Assembly (NCBI GenBank): GCA_020723365.1
Contig: DYJB01000053.1
Span: 1 to 15,706, forward strand
DNA from: Candidatus Aquidulcis sp.
Lineage (GTDB): Bacteria > Chloroflexota > Anaerolineae > Anaerolineales > E44-bin32
DNA: 15,706 nt
Direction: 5' to 3'
Below the pieces are notes generated by a model. It ran no database searches. It was not told where the DNA came from and was given only the letters and a program-made list of their open reading frames with translations. Positions 1 through 7,356 of the stretch are shown piece after piece (the first letter of the stretch is position 1; each line of letters begins with the position of its first letter). The position numbers and the translations under genes were made by a program.

Positions 1-2
1 CA

Positions 3-623
3 CAGGAGATCGGCGCCTTCCTGATCTTCGATGAGGTCATCACCGGCTTCCGGCTGGCGGCGGGAGGTGCACACGAGTTCTACGGTGTGATCCCGGACAT
101 CAGCACCTATGGCAAGGTCGCGGGCGGCGGGCTTCCCTTCGGCGCCGTTGGCGGCACCGCCGAGGCGATGCGCTGGATGGAGTACGACCCCGGGCTGAAA
201 CACTCCATCCTGGTCGCCGGCACCTTCAATGGGAATCCGTTGGTCACCGCCGCCGGCACGGCCGTCCTGCGGCGCCTGAAGGAAGAACCGCAGATCTTCT
301 CGCGCCTGAATGCGATGGGGGAGCGCGTCCGCAGCGAGCTCAACCGGTTCGCGGCGCAGGGCGGCTATCCGGCGGTCGCCACCGGCGCCGGCTCCATCTT
401 CGCGCTGCACGCCGTGCGCGGACCGGTCCGCAGCATTCGTGATCTGCACGGAGGGAACCATGTCGCCAGCAGCGGCCTGGGGCTCCTCTACCGGAAGAAC
501 GGGCTCCACCTGACGCCCAGCCATGCCTTCCTCAGCGCTGCCCATGCCGATGTTGACATCACGCGGCTGATCGAGGTCTACACGTCGGCGATGGAGGAGC
601 TCAGGGCGAAGGGCATGTGGTAG
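3..623 (+). CDS. Class III PLP-dependent aminotransferase, 3' part (glutamate-1-semialdehyde aminomutase-like)
   Basis: The reading frame is open from base 3, so the gene starts outside the window; 206 codons remain. The visible part is the C-terminal half of a fold-type I, class III aminotransferase, a cytoplasmic PLP enzyme. Visible motifs are IFDEVITGF (residues 8-16 of the fragment, with the Asp that contacts the PLP pyridine nitrogen), YGKVAGGGLPFG (Lys38, the Schiff-base lysine) and GTFNGNP (residues 73-79, phosphate binding). The N-terminal part resembles glutamate-1-semialdehyde 2,1-aminomutase most. The C-terminus, which reads GLHLTPSHAFLSAAH, differs from the usual aminomutase ending, so an aminotransferase of unknown substrate is equally possible. 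No heme-pathway gene is adjacent to support hemL. It ends in TAG; an inverted repeat lies shortly downstream. Confidence 0.9.
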   Translation, partial: QEIGAFLIFDEVITGFRLAAGGAHEFYGVIPDISTYGKVAGGGLPFGAVGGTAEAMRWMEYDPGLKHSILVAGTFNGNPLVTAAGTAVLRRLKEEPQIFSRLNAMGERVRSELNRFAAQGGYPAVATGAGSIFALHAVRGPVRSIRDLHGGNHVASSGLGLLYRKNGLHLTPSHAFLSAAHADVDITRLIEVYTSAMEELRAKGMW

Positions 624-645
624 ATGAGGATCGCCAGCCCGGTCC

Positions 646-681
646 GGATCCGCCTTCTAGGCGCAGGGCATGACCGGATCC
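646..681. repeat. Inverted repeat downstream of the aminotransferase, possible weak terminator
   Basis: GGATCCG (646-652) is complementary to CGGATCC (675-681). A smaller hairpin, CGCCT-TCT-AGGCG, lies inside at 651-663. Only two T residues follow, so it is at best a weak intrinsic terminator for the aminotransferase transcript. GGATCC is itself palindromic, so chance is a real alternative. Confidence 0.3.
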
Positions 682-751
682 TTGGCCTCCCGCACGCGTC
701 CGCTCGACGCGCAGCCGCCGGCCCTTCATCCCAACGCCCAGGGAAGGACCG

Positions 752-1351
752 ATGAGACATCGTTGGGATCTGACATGCATCTCAGGAGTGCTTGCGTGCA
801 TCGTGTACCCGGTGTCGGCGGGCCTTGCCTACTCCCGCTACCCGCTCGCCTTCTCCCCATCGACCCACTGGCTGAGCGATCTCGGGGATCGGGCAGTCAG
901 CGCCGGCGGGGCACCGTACGACAACGCGGGGATCCTGATCACAGGACCGCTTGTGTTCCTCTGGTTCGTCGGGCTCTCGCAGTGGCGGGTGCCGGGGAAC
1001 CTCCGGCAGCGGCGGTATCTCCTCATCTCACAATCCGCCGGTGCGTTGGGGGCGCTGGCCATCCTGATGAGCGCCGTCTTCCCGATCGACATGCTTACAC
1101 AACATGCCTTTTGGTCCCGGGTCCACTACATGATGCTCGCCATGGGATTCGGGTTCTCGGTGGCCGCCCTCGCCGTCCATCCAGCCTTTCCGAGGCCGCT
1201 GCTGTATCTTGGCACCCTGGCAGCTTTCTCGCCCCTCGCCACATGGATCGCCGGGGACACCTACTGGCTGGAGTGGGTCTCCGTGGGTCTCTTCCTGGCC
1301 TACGTGCTCTTGGTCGGCCTCGCCCAGGGCCGGCGGTGGGCGCCGTCGTAG
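752..1351 (+). CDS. DUF998-family integral membrane protein
   Basis: A 199-residue, very hydrophobic protein with about six predicted membrane spans (roughly 8-28, 60-76, 91-112, 123-142, 149-167 and 172-191). The family is recognised by THWLSDLGD (residues 38-46) followed by an Asn in the next segment (DNAG, 57-60), then FPID (110-113) and conserved-looking histidines at 118 and 125. This pattern fits DUF998 (Pfam PF06197), whose biochemical function is not established. The length is normal for the family. The ATG is preceded by GGGAAGGA at 741-748, with only three bases between, slightly short but usable. A strong hairpin terminator begins at the stop codon, so it is probably transcribed alone or as the end of a unit that includes the aminotransferase. 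Confidence 0.8.
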   Translation: MRHRWDLTCISGVLACIVYPVSAGLAYSRYPLAFSPSTHWLSDLGDRAVSAGGAPYDNAGILITGPLVFLWFVGLSQWRVPGNLRQRRYLLISQSAGALGALAILMSAVFPIDMLTQHAFWSRVHYMMLAMGFGFSVAALAVHPAFPRPLLYLGTLAAFSPLATWIAGDTYWLEWVSVGLFLAYVLLVGLAQGRRWAPS

Positions 1352-1385
1352 CCGGCGACCTGGGCAGGCATCGCCGGCGTTTCTT
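1351..1385 (+). terminator. Intrinsic terminator after the DUF998 gene
   Basis: GCCGGCGA (1351-1358) and TCGCCGGC (1371-1378) form a perfect 8-bp GC-rich stem around a 12-nt loop, followed by GTTTCTT. The stem begins on the last base of the stop codon of the preceding gene. Stem, position and T-rich tail together make a good rho-independent terminator. Confidence 0.7.
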
Positions 1386-1754
1386 GGGGGCGAGAGGCTG
1401 CGGCGACAAGACGACTGCGGCATCACATACGGAGCGCAACCGCTGGTCGAGACGACGGCTCCCTCTCCGTCGCGCACATCGAGGGGCGCGTTGCACAACT
1501 GATCGATGTTCACGAGGCCGCCGTGCAGGAATCGAGCGCACAGGGGGTGTGGCGGGGCTGCCCGCGCCAAATCACCAGGCGACCCGACGAACCCCACTTT
1601 CGACCGGGGACCGAAGAGCCGGCGGCCCGAAGACCCGCTTCAGGACCGACCGTTCACGATGCGCCACAGGGTGGATAAGACCAGCCATGGCGGATGGAAG
1701 CATGTCGCCGGGGCGCGGCTCTAACTGTCCTGGGCAAGTCACCAGGAGTCTCAA
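1386..1754. other. About 370 bp without a convincing gene
   Basis: This stretch between two membrane-protein genes is as GC-rich as its neighbours. Open frames run through it, but none has a family motif, a good ribosome site and protein-like composition; they are rich in Arg, Pro and Gly, as expected of noncoding GC-rich DNA. I checked for a decayed gene and found only a short helix-like stretch (VAHIEGRVAQLIDVHEAAV, about 1472-1528) in a frame without a start. A weak -35/-10-like pair, TTCACG and TAAGAC with 17 bp between, lies near 1650-1680 and could serve the next gene. I would not assign it firmly. Confidence 0.5.
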
Positions 1755-2900
1755 ATGACTAACGACAGGCACAAGCCGAGTGCGAACTGGAGCATTCCTG
1801 CCCATCGCAGAGGAATGCGCGGCTGGCAACGCTCGACGCCGTACGCGGCGGTGGCGTGGTCACTCGCCTACGCCGTACTAGGCGCGTACTGGGCGATGAG
1901 CGGGCGCGGCTTCCCCTACACCCCCGAACTCCTTTCCGATGTCGCCGGGCCGTTGGCTGGTCGGTTCGGTCCAGGCGTGGCCTGGACGATCGTAATTGCG
2001 GCCGGCTTCCCGGCGGCGGCCTTGGGGACGGCCATGCTGCGTGGGGTACGGGCCCTCCGTCCCTTTCTGTTGGCCGGCGGGGCACTGACCGCCGCGGCGC
2101 TCCTGCTGCTCATGACCGATATCAACCTGCTCATCGCGCTGGCCTACATCCCCAACATCGTCTTCCGGCTCCTCACCCGCGCCGACATCACCTCCTACCT
2201 GAACGCCCTGACGCAGTGGACCCTCGTGCACGAGTTGCTCTGTCTCTGTGGCGGATTTCTCTGGCTGGCGGCGACCGTCAGCTATGCCCGCCGGAGCGCG
2301 AATGCCTGCCTGTCCTGCGGACGTCTAGAGGGGGCGGAGGGCTGGACACGCCCCGACCGCGCCGCGCGCTGGGGCAAGATCGCGGTGGTTGTGGCCATGA
2401 TCCCGCCGATCCTCTACGCTCTGACGCGCTTCGCCTGGGCGCTGGGGATCCCGCTGGGGATTAGCCAGGAAGTCTTGCGCCAAGGGCAAGAGACGGGGGA
2501 GTGGACCGCGGGGCTCTTCCTGGCGGCGTTCGGCCTGGTGGGGGCCGCCCTCATGCTGGGGCTGGTCCAGCGTTGGGGCGAGGTATTCCCGGCCTGGATG
2601 ATCGGCCTGGTCGGGCGGCGCGTTCCCATCGCCCTGGCCTTGGTCCCGGCCTCGGTCGTCTCAGTGTTGCTGGTCGTGGCCGGCCTTGGCATTGCGTCCG
2701 ACTACCGGCAGATGGCACAACAGGCGGTGGGAAGCGGGCAGGAGATGGTGATCGTTGTCGGACCCACCCTGCTTTTCCCCGTCTGGGGAGTGGCGCTCGC
2801 AGTGGCGACGCTGGGCTACTACTACCGGCGGCGGGGTCCTTGTAGTGTGTGCGGTCGCGGCGCGAGGCAAGAAGGTCCGCCGGCGGCCGGCCATCCCTAG
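1755..2900 (+). CDS. Polytopic membrane protein with two CxxC knuckles, function unknown
   Basis: A 381-residue protein with about nine hydrophobic spans (around 32-50, 73-95, 104-120, 122-140, 155-175, 208-230, 250-270, 290-312 and 333-355). I do not recognise a named family. CLSCG (185-189) lies in the loop after span five and CSVCG (363-367) in the C-terminal tail. Four spans separate them, so both should face the same side, cytoplasmic by positive-charge bias. Four cysteines in two CxxC pairs could form one zinc site or an oxidisable pair. The start is well supported: AGGAG at 1742-1746 lies 8 bases before the ATG. The product begins with a soluble segment of about 28 residues. It is convergent with the respiratory cluster; no partner is evident. 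Confidence 0.75.
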   Translation: MTNDRHKPSANWSIPAHRRGMRGWQRSTPYAAVAWSLAYAVLGAYWAMSGRGFPYTPELLSDVAGPLAGRFGPGVAWTIVIAAGFPAAALGTAMLRGVRALRPFLLAGGALTAAALLLLMTDINLLIALAYIPNIVFRLLTRADITSYLNALTQWTLVHELLCLCGGFLWLAATVSYARRSANACLSCGRLEGAEGWTRPDRAARWGKIAVVVAMIPPILYALTRFAWALGIPLGISQEVLRQGQETGEWTAGLFLAAFGLVGAALMLGLVQRWGEVFPAWMIGLVGRRVPIALALVPASVVSVLLVVAGLGIASDYRQMAQQAVGSGQEMVIVVGPTLLFPVWGVALAVATLGYYYRRRGPCSVCGRGARQEGPPAAGHP

Positions 2901-3045
2901 GGCATGCCCGGCCAGCCGGCAGGGCGCACGATCGAGGCGGGGCTATCTGCTCCCCGTCGCTTCTCTGCGCGAGGATGTTGGGATGCAGCGGGAAGAGTTC
3001 TTGTCAGGCTATCCGCAAGGTCCCGCGTCCGTCGAGAAGCCGGCG

Positions 3046-3969
3046 TCAGGTGCGCAGTCGCGTCCCGCACTTGCGGCAGAAGGCATCCGTCACGCCGGCC
3101 TGAGTCCCGCAGCTGTGGCAGAAGACGGCCGAGGCGTCGATGCTCCGCTCCTTGCCCTCGGCCTCGCGCGCCGGCCGATGACGAGGGCGCCCTGCCTGCC
3201 TATCCGCTTGCCGTGACCGCAGGAAGAGCAGCGCTCCGGCTGCCAGCAGAGCCAGTCCGAGTCCGCCGATCAGCCATGGCGCCAGACTGGTAAGCGAAGC
3301 CGGCACCCCCGTCGGTTGGGCTGCGCCGATGGCAGGCAAGTCGCCAGACTGCACCGGCGCCGATTCCGCCGACAGCGCCGCGTCCGCCTTGTTGTAGCCA
3401 AGCCGGATGCGGGCTTCGGCCGAACCATCCTGCGCGCCCAGGCTGCCGCTGTAGAAGGTCAGCCCATTCGATCCGACGCGATCGGACGTCGAAGCCGGAT
3501 CGATCTGCACGCCGGAAGCTCCGACGGGCTGCAGGATCTCGTAGGCCAGCTCGGTCACAGCGTAGCCCGCGGGCCACACGAATTCGTAGCTTCGGGCGGC
3601 GCCGTCGATCGTCAGCGGGTCGTAGTACTCGACCTGCAGGACGGCGCTGTCCGCCTGGATCGTCAGGCTGGCCCAGTCCCCGTCGAGGGCGGCGCGCTCG
3701 TAGCTCGCCAGGATCAGAGCGCCATCGGATGCCTGCTGGGCCACCGCCGTCGGATCACCCACCCGGGCCGGGACGGGCAGCACCACCGTCGCCGGGAGCG
3801 TCGTGGCCGCCGGGAGCGTCACGCGATAGATGACCAGCATCGCCTGCTGGTCGTACTCCGGCCACAAGGCCACCTCGACACGCCCCAGCGGGACGGCCGA
3901 TTGCGCCGAGGCCTGCAACGGGATCAGGAGCAGGGCAAGCAGCAGGAGCAGGCGAGCGGTTGAGCGCAT
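3046..3969 (-). CDS. Secreted/anchored beta-rich protein with a cytoplasmic C-terminal zinc ribbon
   Basis: A 307-residue protein. Residues 1-22 are a Sec signal peptide (LLLLLALLLIP core, then ASA). Residues 23-225 form an extracytoplasmic, beta-strand-rich domain without cysteines. Residues 229-250 form one membrane span, followed by a basic Arg/Lys-rich segment. A C-terminal zinc ribbon has Cys284, Cys287, Cys298 and Cys301 (CHSCG then CRKCG). The topology puts the ribbon in the cytoplasm. The ATG has GGAGG six bases upstream and follows the stop of the diheme cytochrome c by 12 bp, so the two are very probably co-transcribed. That suggests a role in assembly or regulation of the cytochrome, but no function is established. 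I see no terminator after the stop. Confidence 0.8.
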   Translation of the reverse strand: MRSTARLLLLLALLLIPLQASAQSAVPLGRVEVALWPEYDQQAMLVIYRVTLPAATTLPATVVLPVPARVGDPTAVAQQASDGALILASYERAALDGDWASLTIQADSAVLQVEYYDPLTIDGAARSYEFVWPAGYAVTELAYEILQPVGASGVQIDPASTSDRVGSNGLTFYSGSLGAQDGSAEARIRLGYNKADAALSAESAPVQSGDLPAIGAAQPTGVPASLTSLAPWLIGGLGLALLAAGALLFLRSRQADRQAGRPRHRPAREAEGKERSIDASAVFCHSCGTQAGVTDAFCRKCGTRLRT

Positions 3970-3981
3970 GCGGGGCCTCCG

Positions 3982-4776
3982 TCAGGCGCGACGATAGTAC
4001 CAGAGCAGTCCGCCCGCGAGCAACACCCCGGCCAGCGCCAGCAGCGTCAGGCTCAGCCCGCGCGACAGCGGGCCGTCCGGCGCCGGGGTGGGCGCGGCGA
4101 TGCCCGCCGCCGGCCGGAGGGCCAGCACGTAGGCGCCCACATCGGCGATTTCGGTCTCCGTCAGCGGCCCGCCCCTGGCCTGTAGCCAGGCAGGCATCGT
4201 CGAGCCCGGGATGCCGTCGCTGACGACTCCGACGACGTAGGCGGCGGGGTCGTTCCCCGGCCAACTGCGGGCCAGTTTGCCTCCAATGCCGCCTTGGCCC
4301 TGGGCGCCATGGCACACCGTGCAGTTGGCCTGGTAGACGAGGCTGCCGGCAGCCGCATCGCCCGGAATGCCGGGCGGCGCCACCACCGGTTCGGGTTGGT
4401 AGGTCGGAAGCGGCGCCAGCGGCTCGGTCCCGCCCAAGGCAACCAGGATGTAGGCGGTCAGGTCCTCGATGTCGTTCTCGCTCAGAGGTCCGCCGGCTTC
4501 CTGTCCCCAGCCCGGCATGCGCGTGCCCGGGATGCCGTTGCGGATGGTCTCCACCAGTGCGGCGTCAATGGCGATGCCGGGGAAGTCGTTCAAGTTGGCG
4601 CCGAAGCGTCCCTTGCCGTCCACGCCATGACACACGGCGCAGTTCTCCACGAACAGGCGGCCGCCATTCTCCGGGTCGCCGATCTCGTGCGCCGCCACGC
4701 CCGCCCCCACGCCCACGCCCCCCAGCGCCACCAGCACGAGGGTGATCCCGGTTGCCCACCGAAGGCCTGCGCGCAT
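3982..4776 (-). CDS. Diheme cytochrome c, C-terminally membrane-anchored
   Basis: A 264-residue protein carrying electrons on the outer face of the membrane. It has an N-terminal signal peptide (1-29), heme motif CAVCH (46-50) with axial Met87 in GTRMPGWG, heme motif CTVCH (152-156) with axial Met194 in GSTMPAWL, a proline-rich linker, and a C-terminal anchor (238-261) ending YYRRA. The two halves are clearly a tandem duplication: GGPLSENDIEDLTAYIL and GGPLTETEIADVGAYVL follow each Met ligand. Both are class I cytochrome c domains. The ATG has GGGAGG upstream. It is the first gene after an intrinsic terminator, 139 bp from the preceding cytochrome gene, so it may have its own promoter. Likely role: an extra electron carrier between the bc-type complex and a terminal acceptor outside this window. 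Confidence 0.92.
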   Translation of the reverse strand: MRAGLRWATGITLVLVALGGVGVGAGVAAHEIGDPENGGRLFVENCAVCHGVDGKGRFGANLNDFPGIAIDAALVETIRNGIPGTRMPGWGQEAGGPLSENDIEDLTAYILVALGGTEPLAPLPTYQPEPVVAPPGIPGDAAAGSLVYQANCTVCHGAQGQGGIGGKLARSWPGNDPAAYVVGVVSDGIPGSTMPAWLQARGGPLTETEIADVGAYVLALRPAAGIAAPTPAPDGPLSRGLSLTLLALAGVLLAGGLLWYYRRA

Positions 4777-4821
4777 GCTCCGCCTCCCAACCCTGGTCCC
4801 CGCCGCCCGAGCGGCGCGAGG

Positions 4822-4827
4822 ATTCTA
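4822..4827 (-). promoter_or_regulatory. Possible -10 box for the second diheme cytochrome c gene
   Basis: Reading the minus strand, TAGAAT (5 of 6 to the consensus) lies about 45 bases before the ATG at 4776 and just after the intrinsic terminator. No good -35 is visible at 16-18 bp. A promoter here would explain how this gene is expressed past the terminator. Confidence 0.3.
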
Positions 4828-4858
4828 GTCACTTCCTGCCCGGTCGTCGCCGGGTGGG

Positions 4859-4890
4859 AAAAGGGCGCCGCACAGGAAGACGCGGCGCCC
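4859..4890 (-). terminator. Intrinsic terminator inside the respiratory cluster
   Basis: On the minus strand, GGGCGCCGC (4890-4882) pairs perfectly with GCGGCGCCC (4871-4863) around a 10-nt loop and is followed by TTTT (4862-4859). It starts 25 bases after the stop of the first diheme cytochrome c. This is the most canonical terminator in the window and separates the Rieske/cytochrome b/cytochrome c genes from the following two. Confidence 0.85.
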
Positions 4891-4915
4891 TCACTCGAGT
4901 CCCGATCCGCCCGTC

Positions 4916-5749
4916 CTACTTCAGGCTGAGCATGTAGGCGATCAGATCCGCCATGTCCTGCGAGCTCAGCCGGTCGGCAAAGTTGAGCGGCATGATGTTC
5001 GCCTGGTAGCCAGGCTCGATGTAGGCGTTCGGCGCCACGACCGACTCGAAAAGGTACTGCTCGGCCGAGTCGGCCTTACCGCTGTACCCGGCCGCCTGGA
5101 AGCGCTGCTCGGCCCGCGTCCCGATGCCCGGCTCGGTCCCACTCGCGAGCCACGCCGGTCCGACGGGCGCCAGGATGTGACAGCCCGAACAACCCAGCCC
5201 GCCTTCCGAAAGAGCCTTGCCGCGCTGGGCATCACCCGGCGGCAGGGCGACGGTAATATCGGCTCCGACGGTCGGGCCGCTCGGTGTTGGCGGCGCCCCG
5301 CCGCCGGCCAGGGCACGCGCCTCCCAGTTGAGGACATAGGCCACCAGCGCATCCACTTGGTCGCTGCGCAGCGGGCCGCCGTACTCCTGGCCCCACGCAG
5401 GCATGCGCTGCGGGTAGTTGGTGCCGGCCGAGGGCACCGGCCGCCCGGCGGCAACGACGCCGCGCACGTAGTCGGGCAGCGTGCCGCCGAATCCGACCGC
5501 CGCCAGGCGCGAGCCGTCGAACAGGTCCGGGGCATTCAGCGCCGGCGCCACCGCCTGGATGCCCTGGCCCTGAGGGCCGTGGCAGGGGCGGCAGTTGGCC
5601 TCGAACAGCGAGGCGCCAGTTTCGATCTGGCGCGCCTCGAAGGCCCGCGTGACCTCCGCCATGCGCTCCGGTTCACCGATGGCGACAACCACCAGAACCC
5701 CGATCAGGGCCAGGAAGGCCAGCATGCCGAGGGCGATCTGTGCCTTCAT
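4916..5749 (-). CDS. Diheme cytochrome c subunit of the bc-type complex, N-terminally anchored
   Basis: A 277-residue protein. Residues 4-24 form an uncleaved-looking membrane anchor. Heme motif CRPCH (53-57) has axial Met116 in QRMPAWG; heme motif CSGCH (187-191) has axial Met253 in NIMPLNF. A Gly/Pro-rich linker (149-170) joins the two class I cytochrome c domains. The second domain carries an insert of about 30 residues between heme site and Met that the first lacks. The ATG lies three bases after the stop of the cytochrome b gene, with AGGGAG inside the end of that gene, so translation is probably coupled. The context fits a diheme cytochrome c1/QcrC-like subunit taking electrons from the Rieske protein. 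Sequence and order alone do not prove it replaces cytochrome c1. Confidence 0.92.
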   Translation of the reverse strand: MKAQIALGMLAFLALIGVLVVVAIGEPERMAEVTRAFEARQIETGASLFEANCRPCHGPQGQGIQAVAPALNAPDLFDGSRLAAVGFGGTLPDYVRGVVAAGRPVPSAGTNYPQRMPAWGQEYGGPLRSDQVDALVAYVLNWEARALAGGGAPPTPSGPTVGADITVALPPGDAQRGKALSEGGLGCSGCHILAPVGPAWLASGTEPGIGTRAEQRFQAAGYSGKADSAEQYLFESVVAPNAYIEPGYQANIMPLNFADRLSSQDMADLIAYMLSLK

Positions 5750-5752
5750 GGC

Positions 5753-7345
5753 CTAGGCTCCCTGGCCGTAGCGGCCGTCGCGGTGCAGGTAGACCGATTC
5801 GCTGAACTCACCCGCCGAGCCGTCGGCGACATTCGTCCACGTCACGCGCAGCGTGACCTTCTTCAGGTCGGCCTGCCAGTCCTCGATCACGATCACCCCG
5901 GCCACATCCGTGCGATCAGGGCTCAGGACGGTGGTGAGCGAGGTGTTGAACTCGTGCAGCAGGTCCTGCAGGGTGGCGTTGGGCGCCGAGGACCAGGCCG
6001 CCGCTTCGTACGATCCCAGAGTCAGATCCTCCCACGGCGCGCTGCGCAGGGGGCCCGGATGCGTCTGCGGCAGCAGCTCGGCCACCGCCTCCTGGTCCGG
6101 CGAGGTCGTCACGCCGTAGTAGGGCGTGCCCATGTAGGACAGCACCGCCAGGGCGGCGACGGACAGCGCCCCGGCCGAGAGGCCGATGCGCCGGTCCCCG
6201 TAGCGCCGGCTCGGACCGACCTCCAGGTAGGGCAGCACCAGCAGCAATCCGGTCAGCAGGCCCGGTACGATCAGCCCCCACACGACCTTGTCGCCGACCT
6301 TCAGCAGCCCTTGCAGCCACAGGAAGTACCACGGCGCCGTGGTGTGCAGCGGCGTGACCAGCGGATTGGCGTGCGGCTCGAGCGCCGGAGCGTTGTACAG
6401 GAAGGCCGCCGCGCCGAACAGGATCGCCACCAGCGCCGAGACGTACCAGAGCTCGCGGGTCAGGATCTCCGGCATGAAGTAGACGCGGCTATCCATCGGC
6501 ACGCGCTTGGCGGTGTCCTCGCCCACCTTCTCGGCTTCCGGCGGCAGGCTGTGCCCGTGGTGGATGACCTTGTAGTAGTGCACGCCGAAGGCGACGATGC
6601 CGGCCAGGGGGAGGGCCACGACGTGCAGCAGGTAGAAGCGCAGCAGCCCGTTGGCGCCGAACTCGGGCGCCCCACGGACCAGCAGGTTGACGTTGCGCCC
6701 GACGACCTCGGGCGGGATGGCCTCGACCATCGAAGCCCCGATAGTGACCGCCCACAGGCTGAGCTGATCCCACGGGAGCAGATAGCCGGAGAACGACAGC
6801 ACCAGCGTGACGCCCAGCAGGACGACGCCGGTGGCCCAGGTGAACTGGCGCGGCTTCTTGTACGAGCCGGTGATGAAGGTGCGCAGCATGTGCAGCACCA
6901 CGACGATGACCATCAGCTCCGCCGCCAGCCGGTGCATGTCGCGCATCACCTGGCCGAAGGGCACGTTGCTCAAGAGACCGAGCATGTTCTCGTAGGCCAC
7001 CAGCGGCGAGGGCGTGTAGTAGATCATCAGGAAGATGCCGGTGATGATCTCGAAGACGCCGAAGAACGTCGACAGCCAGCCCAGTCGGAAGGTGGGATAG
7101 AAGCCGTCGACCATGCGGTGGTAGTAGGTGGGCTTCATGTGCAGCCAGAAGCCCTCGGCGTGCGGCGTCAGGCGTGGATTGGGCCGGCCGGGTGGATCGT
7201 CACGCAGCACGCCGCGCACGTCGTCCGGGTTGAGCCCGGCGGTCACGCGCGTGACGACATCGACCCACTTCTCTTTCAGCGCCGGGCGCAGGCCCTTCTG
7301 TTTGACCTGGTCCAGCACCGGGATGTGCAGACGGAAGATCGCCAT
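5753..7345 (-). CDS. Cytochrome b (fused b6/subunit IV type) of a quinol:cytochrome c oxidoreductase
   Basis: A 530-residue quinol-oxidising membrane subunit. About 80 hydrophilic N-terminal residues come first, then seven spans (near 88-110, 138-157, 170-193, 234-257, 297-317, 353-375 and 388-405), equal to b6 (four) plus subunit IV (three) in one chain. Heme b ligands are His138/His152 and His241/His256; the 15-residue second spacing is that of b6-type proteins. GYLLPWDQ (187-194) is the conserved segment after helix C. The Qo-site PEWY motif is replaced by APWY (337-340). There is no cysteine, so no covalent heme ci of the b6f kind. After the last span, residues 406-530 form a hydrophilic extension that should face the outside. 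AGGAGGAG overlapping the Rieske stop gives a strong start. Quinone type cannot be read from the sequence; menaquinone is likely if Chloroflexota. Confidence 0.93.
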   Translation of the reverse strand: MAIFRLHIPVLDQVKQKGLRPALKEKWVDVVTRVTAGLNPDDVRGVLRDDPPGRPNPRLTPHAEGFWLHMKPTYYHRMVDGFYPTFRLGWLSTFFGVFEIITGIFLMIYYTPSPLVAYENMLGLLSNVPFGQVMRDMHRLAAELMVIVVVLHMLRTFITGSYKKPRQFTWATGVVLLGVTLVLSFSGYLLPWDQLSLWAVTIGASMVEAIPPEVVGRNVNLLVRGAPEFGANGLLRFYLLHVVALPLAGIVAFGVHYYKVIHHGHSLPPEAEKVGEDTAKRVPMDSRVYFMPEILTRELWYVSALVAILFGAAAFLYNAPALEPHANPLVTPLHTTAPWYFLWLQGLLKVGDKVVWGLIVPGLLTGLLLVLPYLEVGPSRRYGDRRIGLSAGALSVAALAVLSYMGTPYYGVTTSPDQEAVAELLPQTHPGPLRSAPWEDLTLGSYEAAAWSSAPNATLQDLLHEFNTSLTTVLSPDRTDVAGVIVIEDWQADLKKVTLRVTWTNVADGSAGEFSESVYLHRDGRYGQGA

Positions 7346-7356
7346 GCCCGCTCCTC

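Noticed and set aside
670..1758. 362-codon plus-strand open frame spanning the DUF998 gene and the following gap
   Set aside because: It overlaps the well-supported DUF998 gene in another frame, is Arg/Pro/Gly-rich, and crosses the intrinsic terminator at 1351-1385.
2901..3045. GGGG/CCCC hairpin between the convergent membrane protein and zinc-ribbon genes as a terminator
   Set aside because: The stem is short and no T-run follows on either strand; I cannot support a terminator there.
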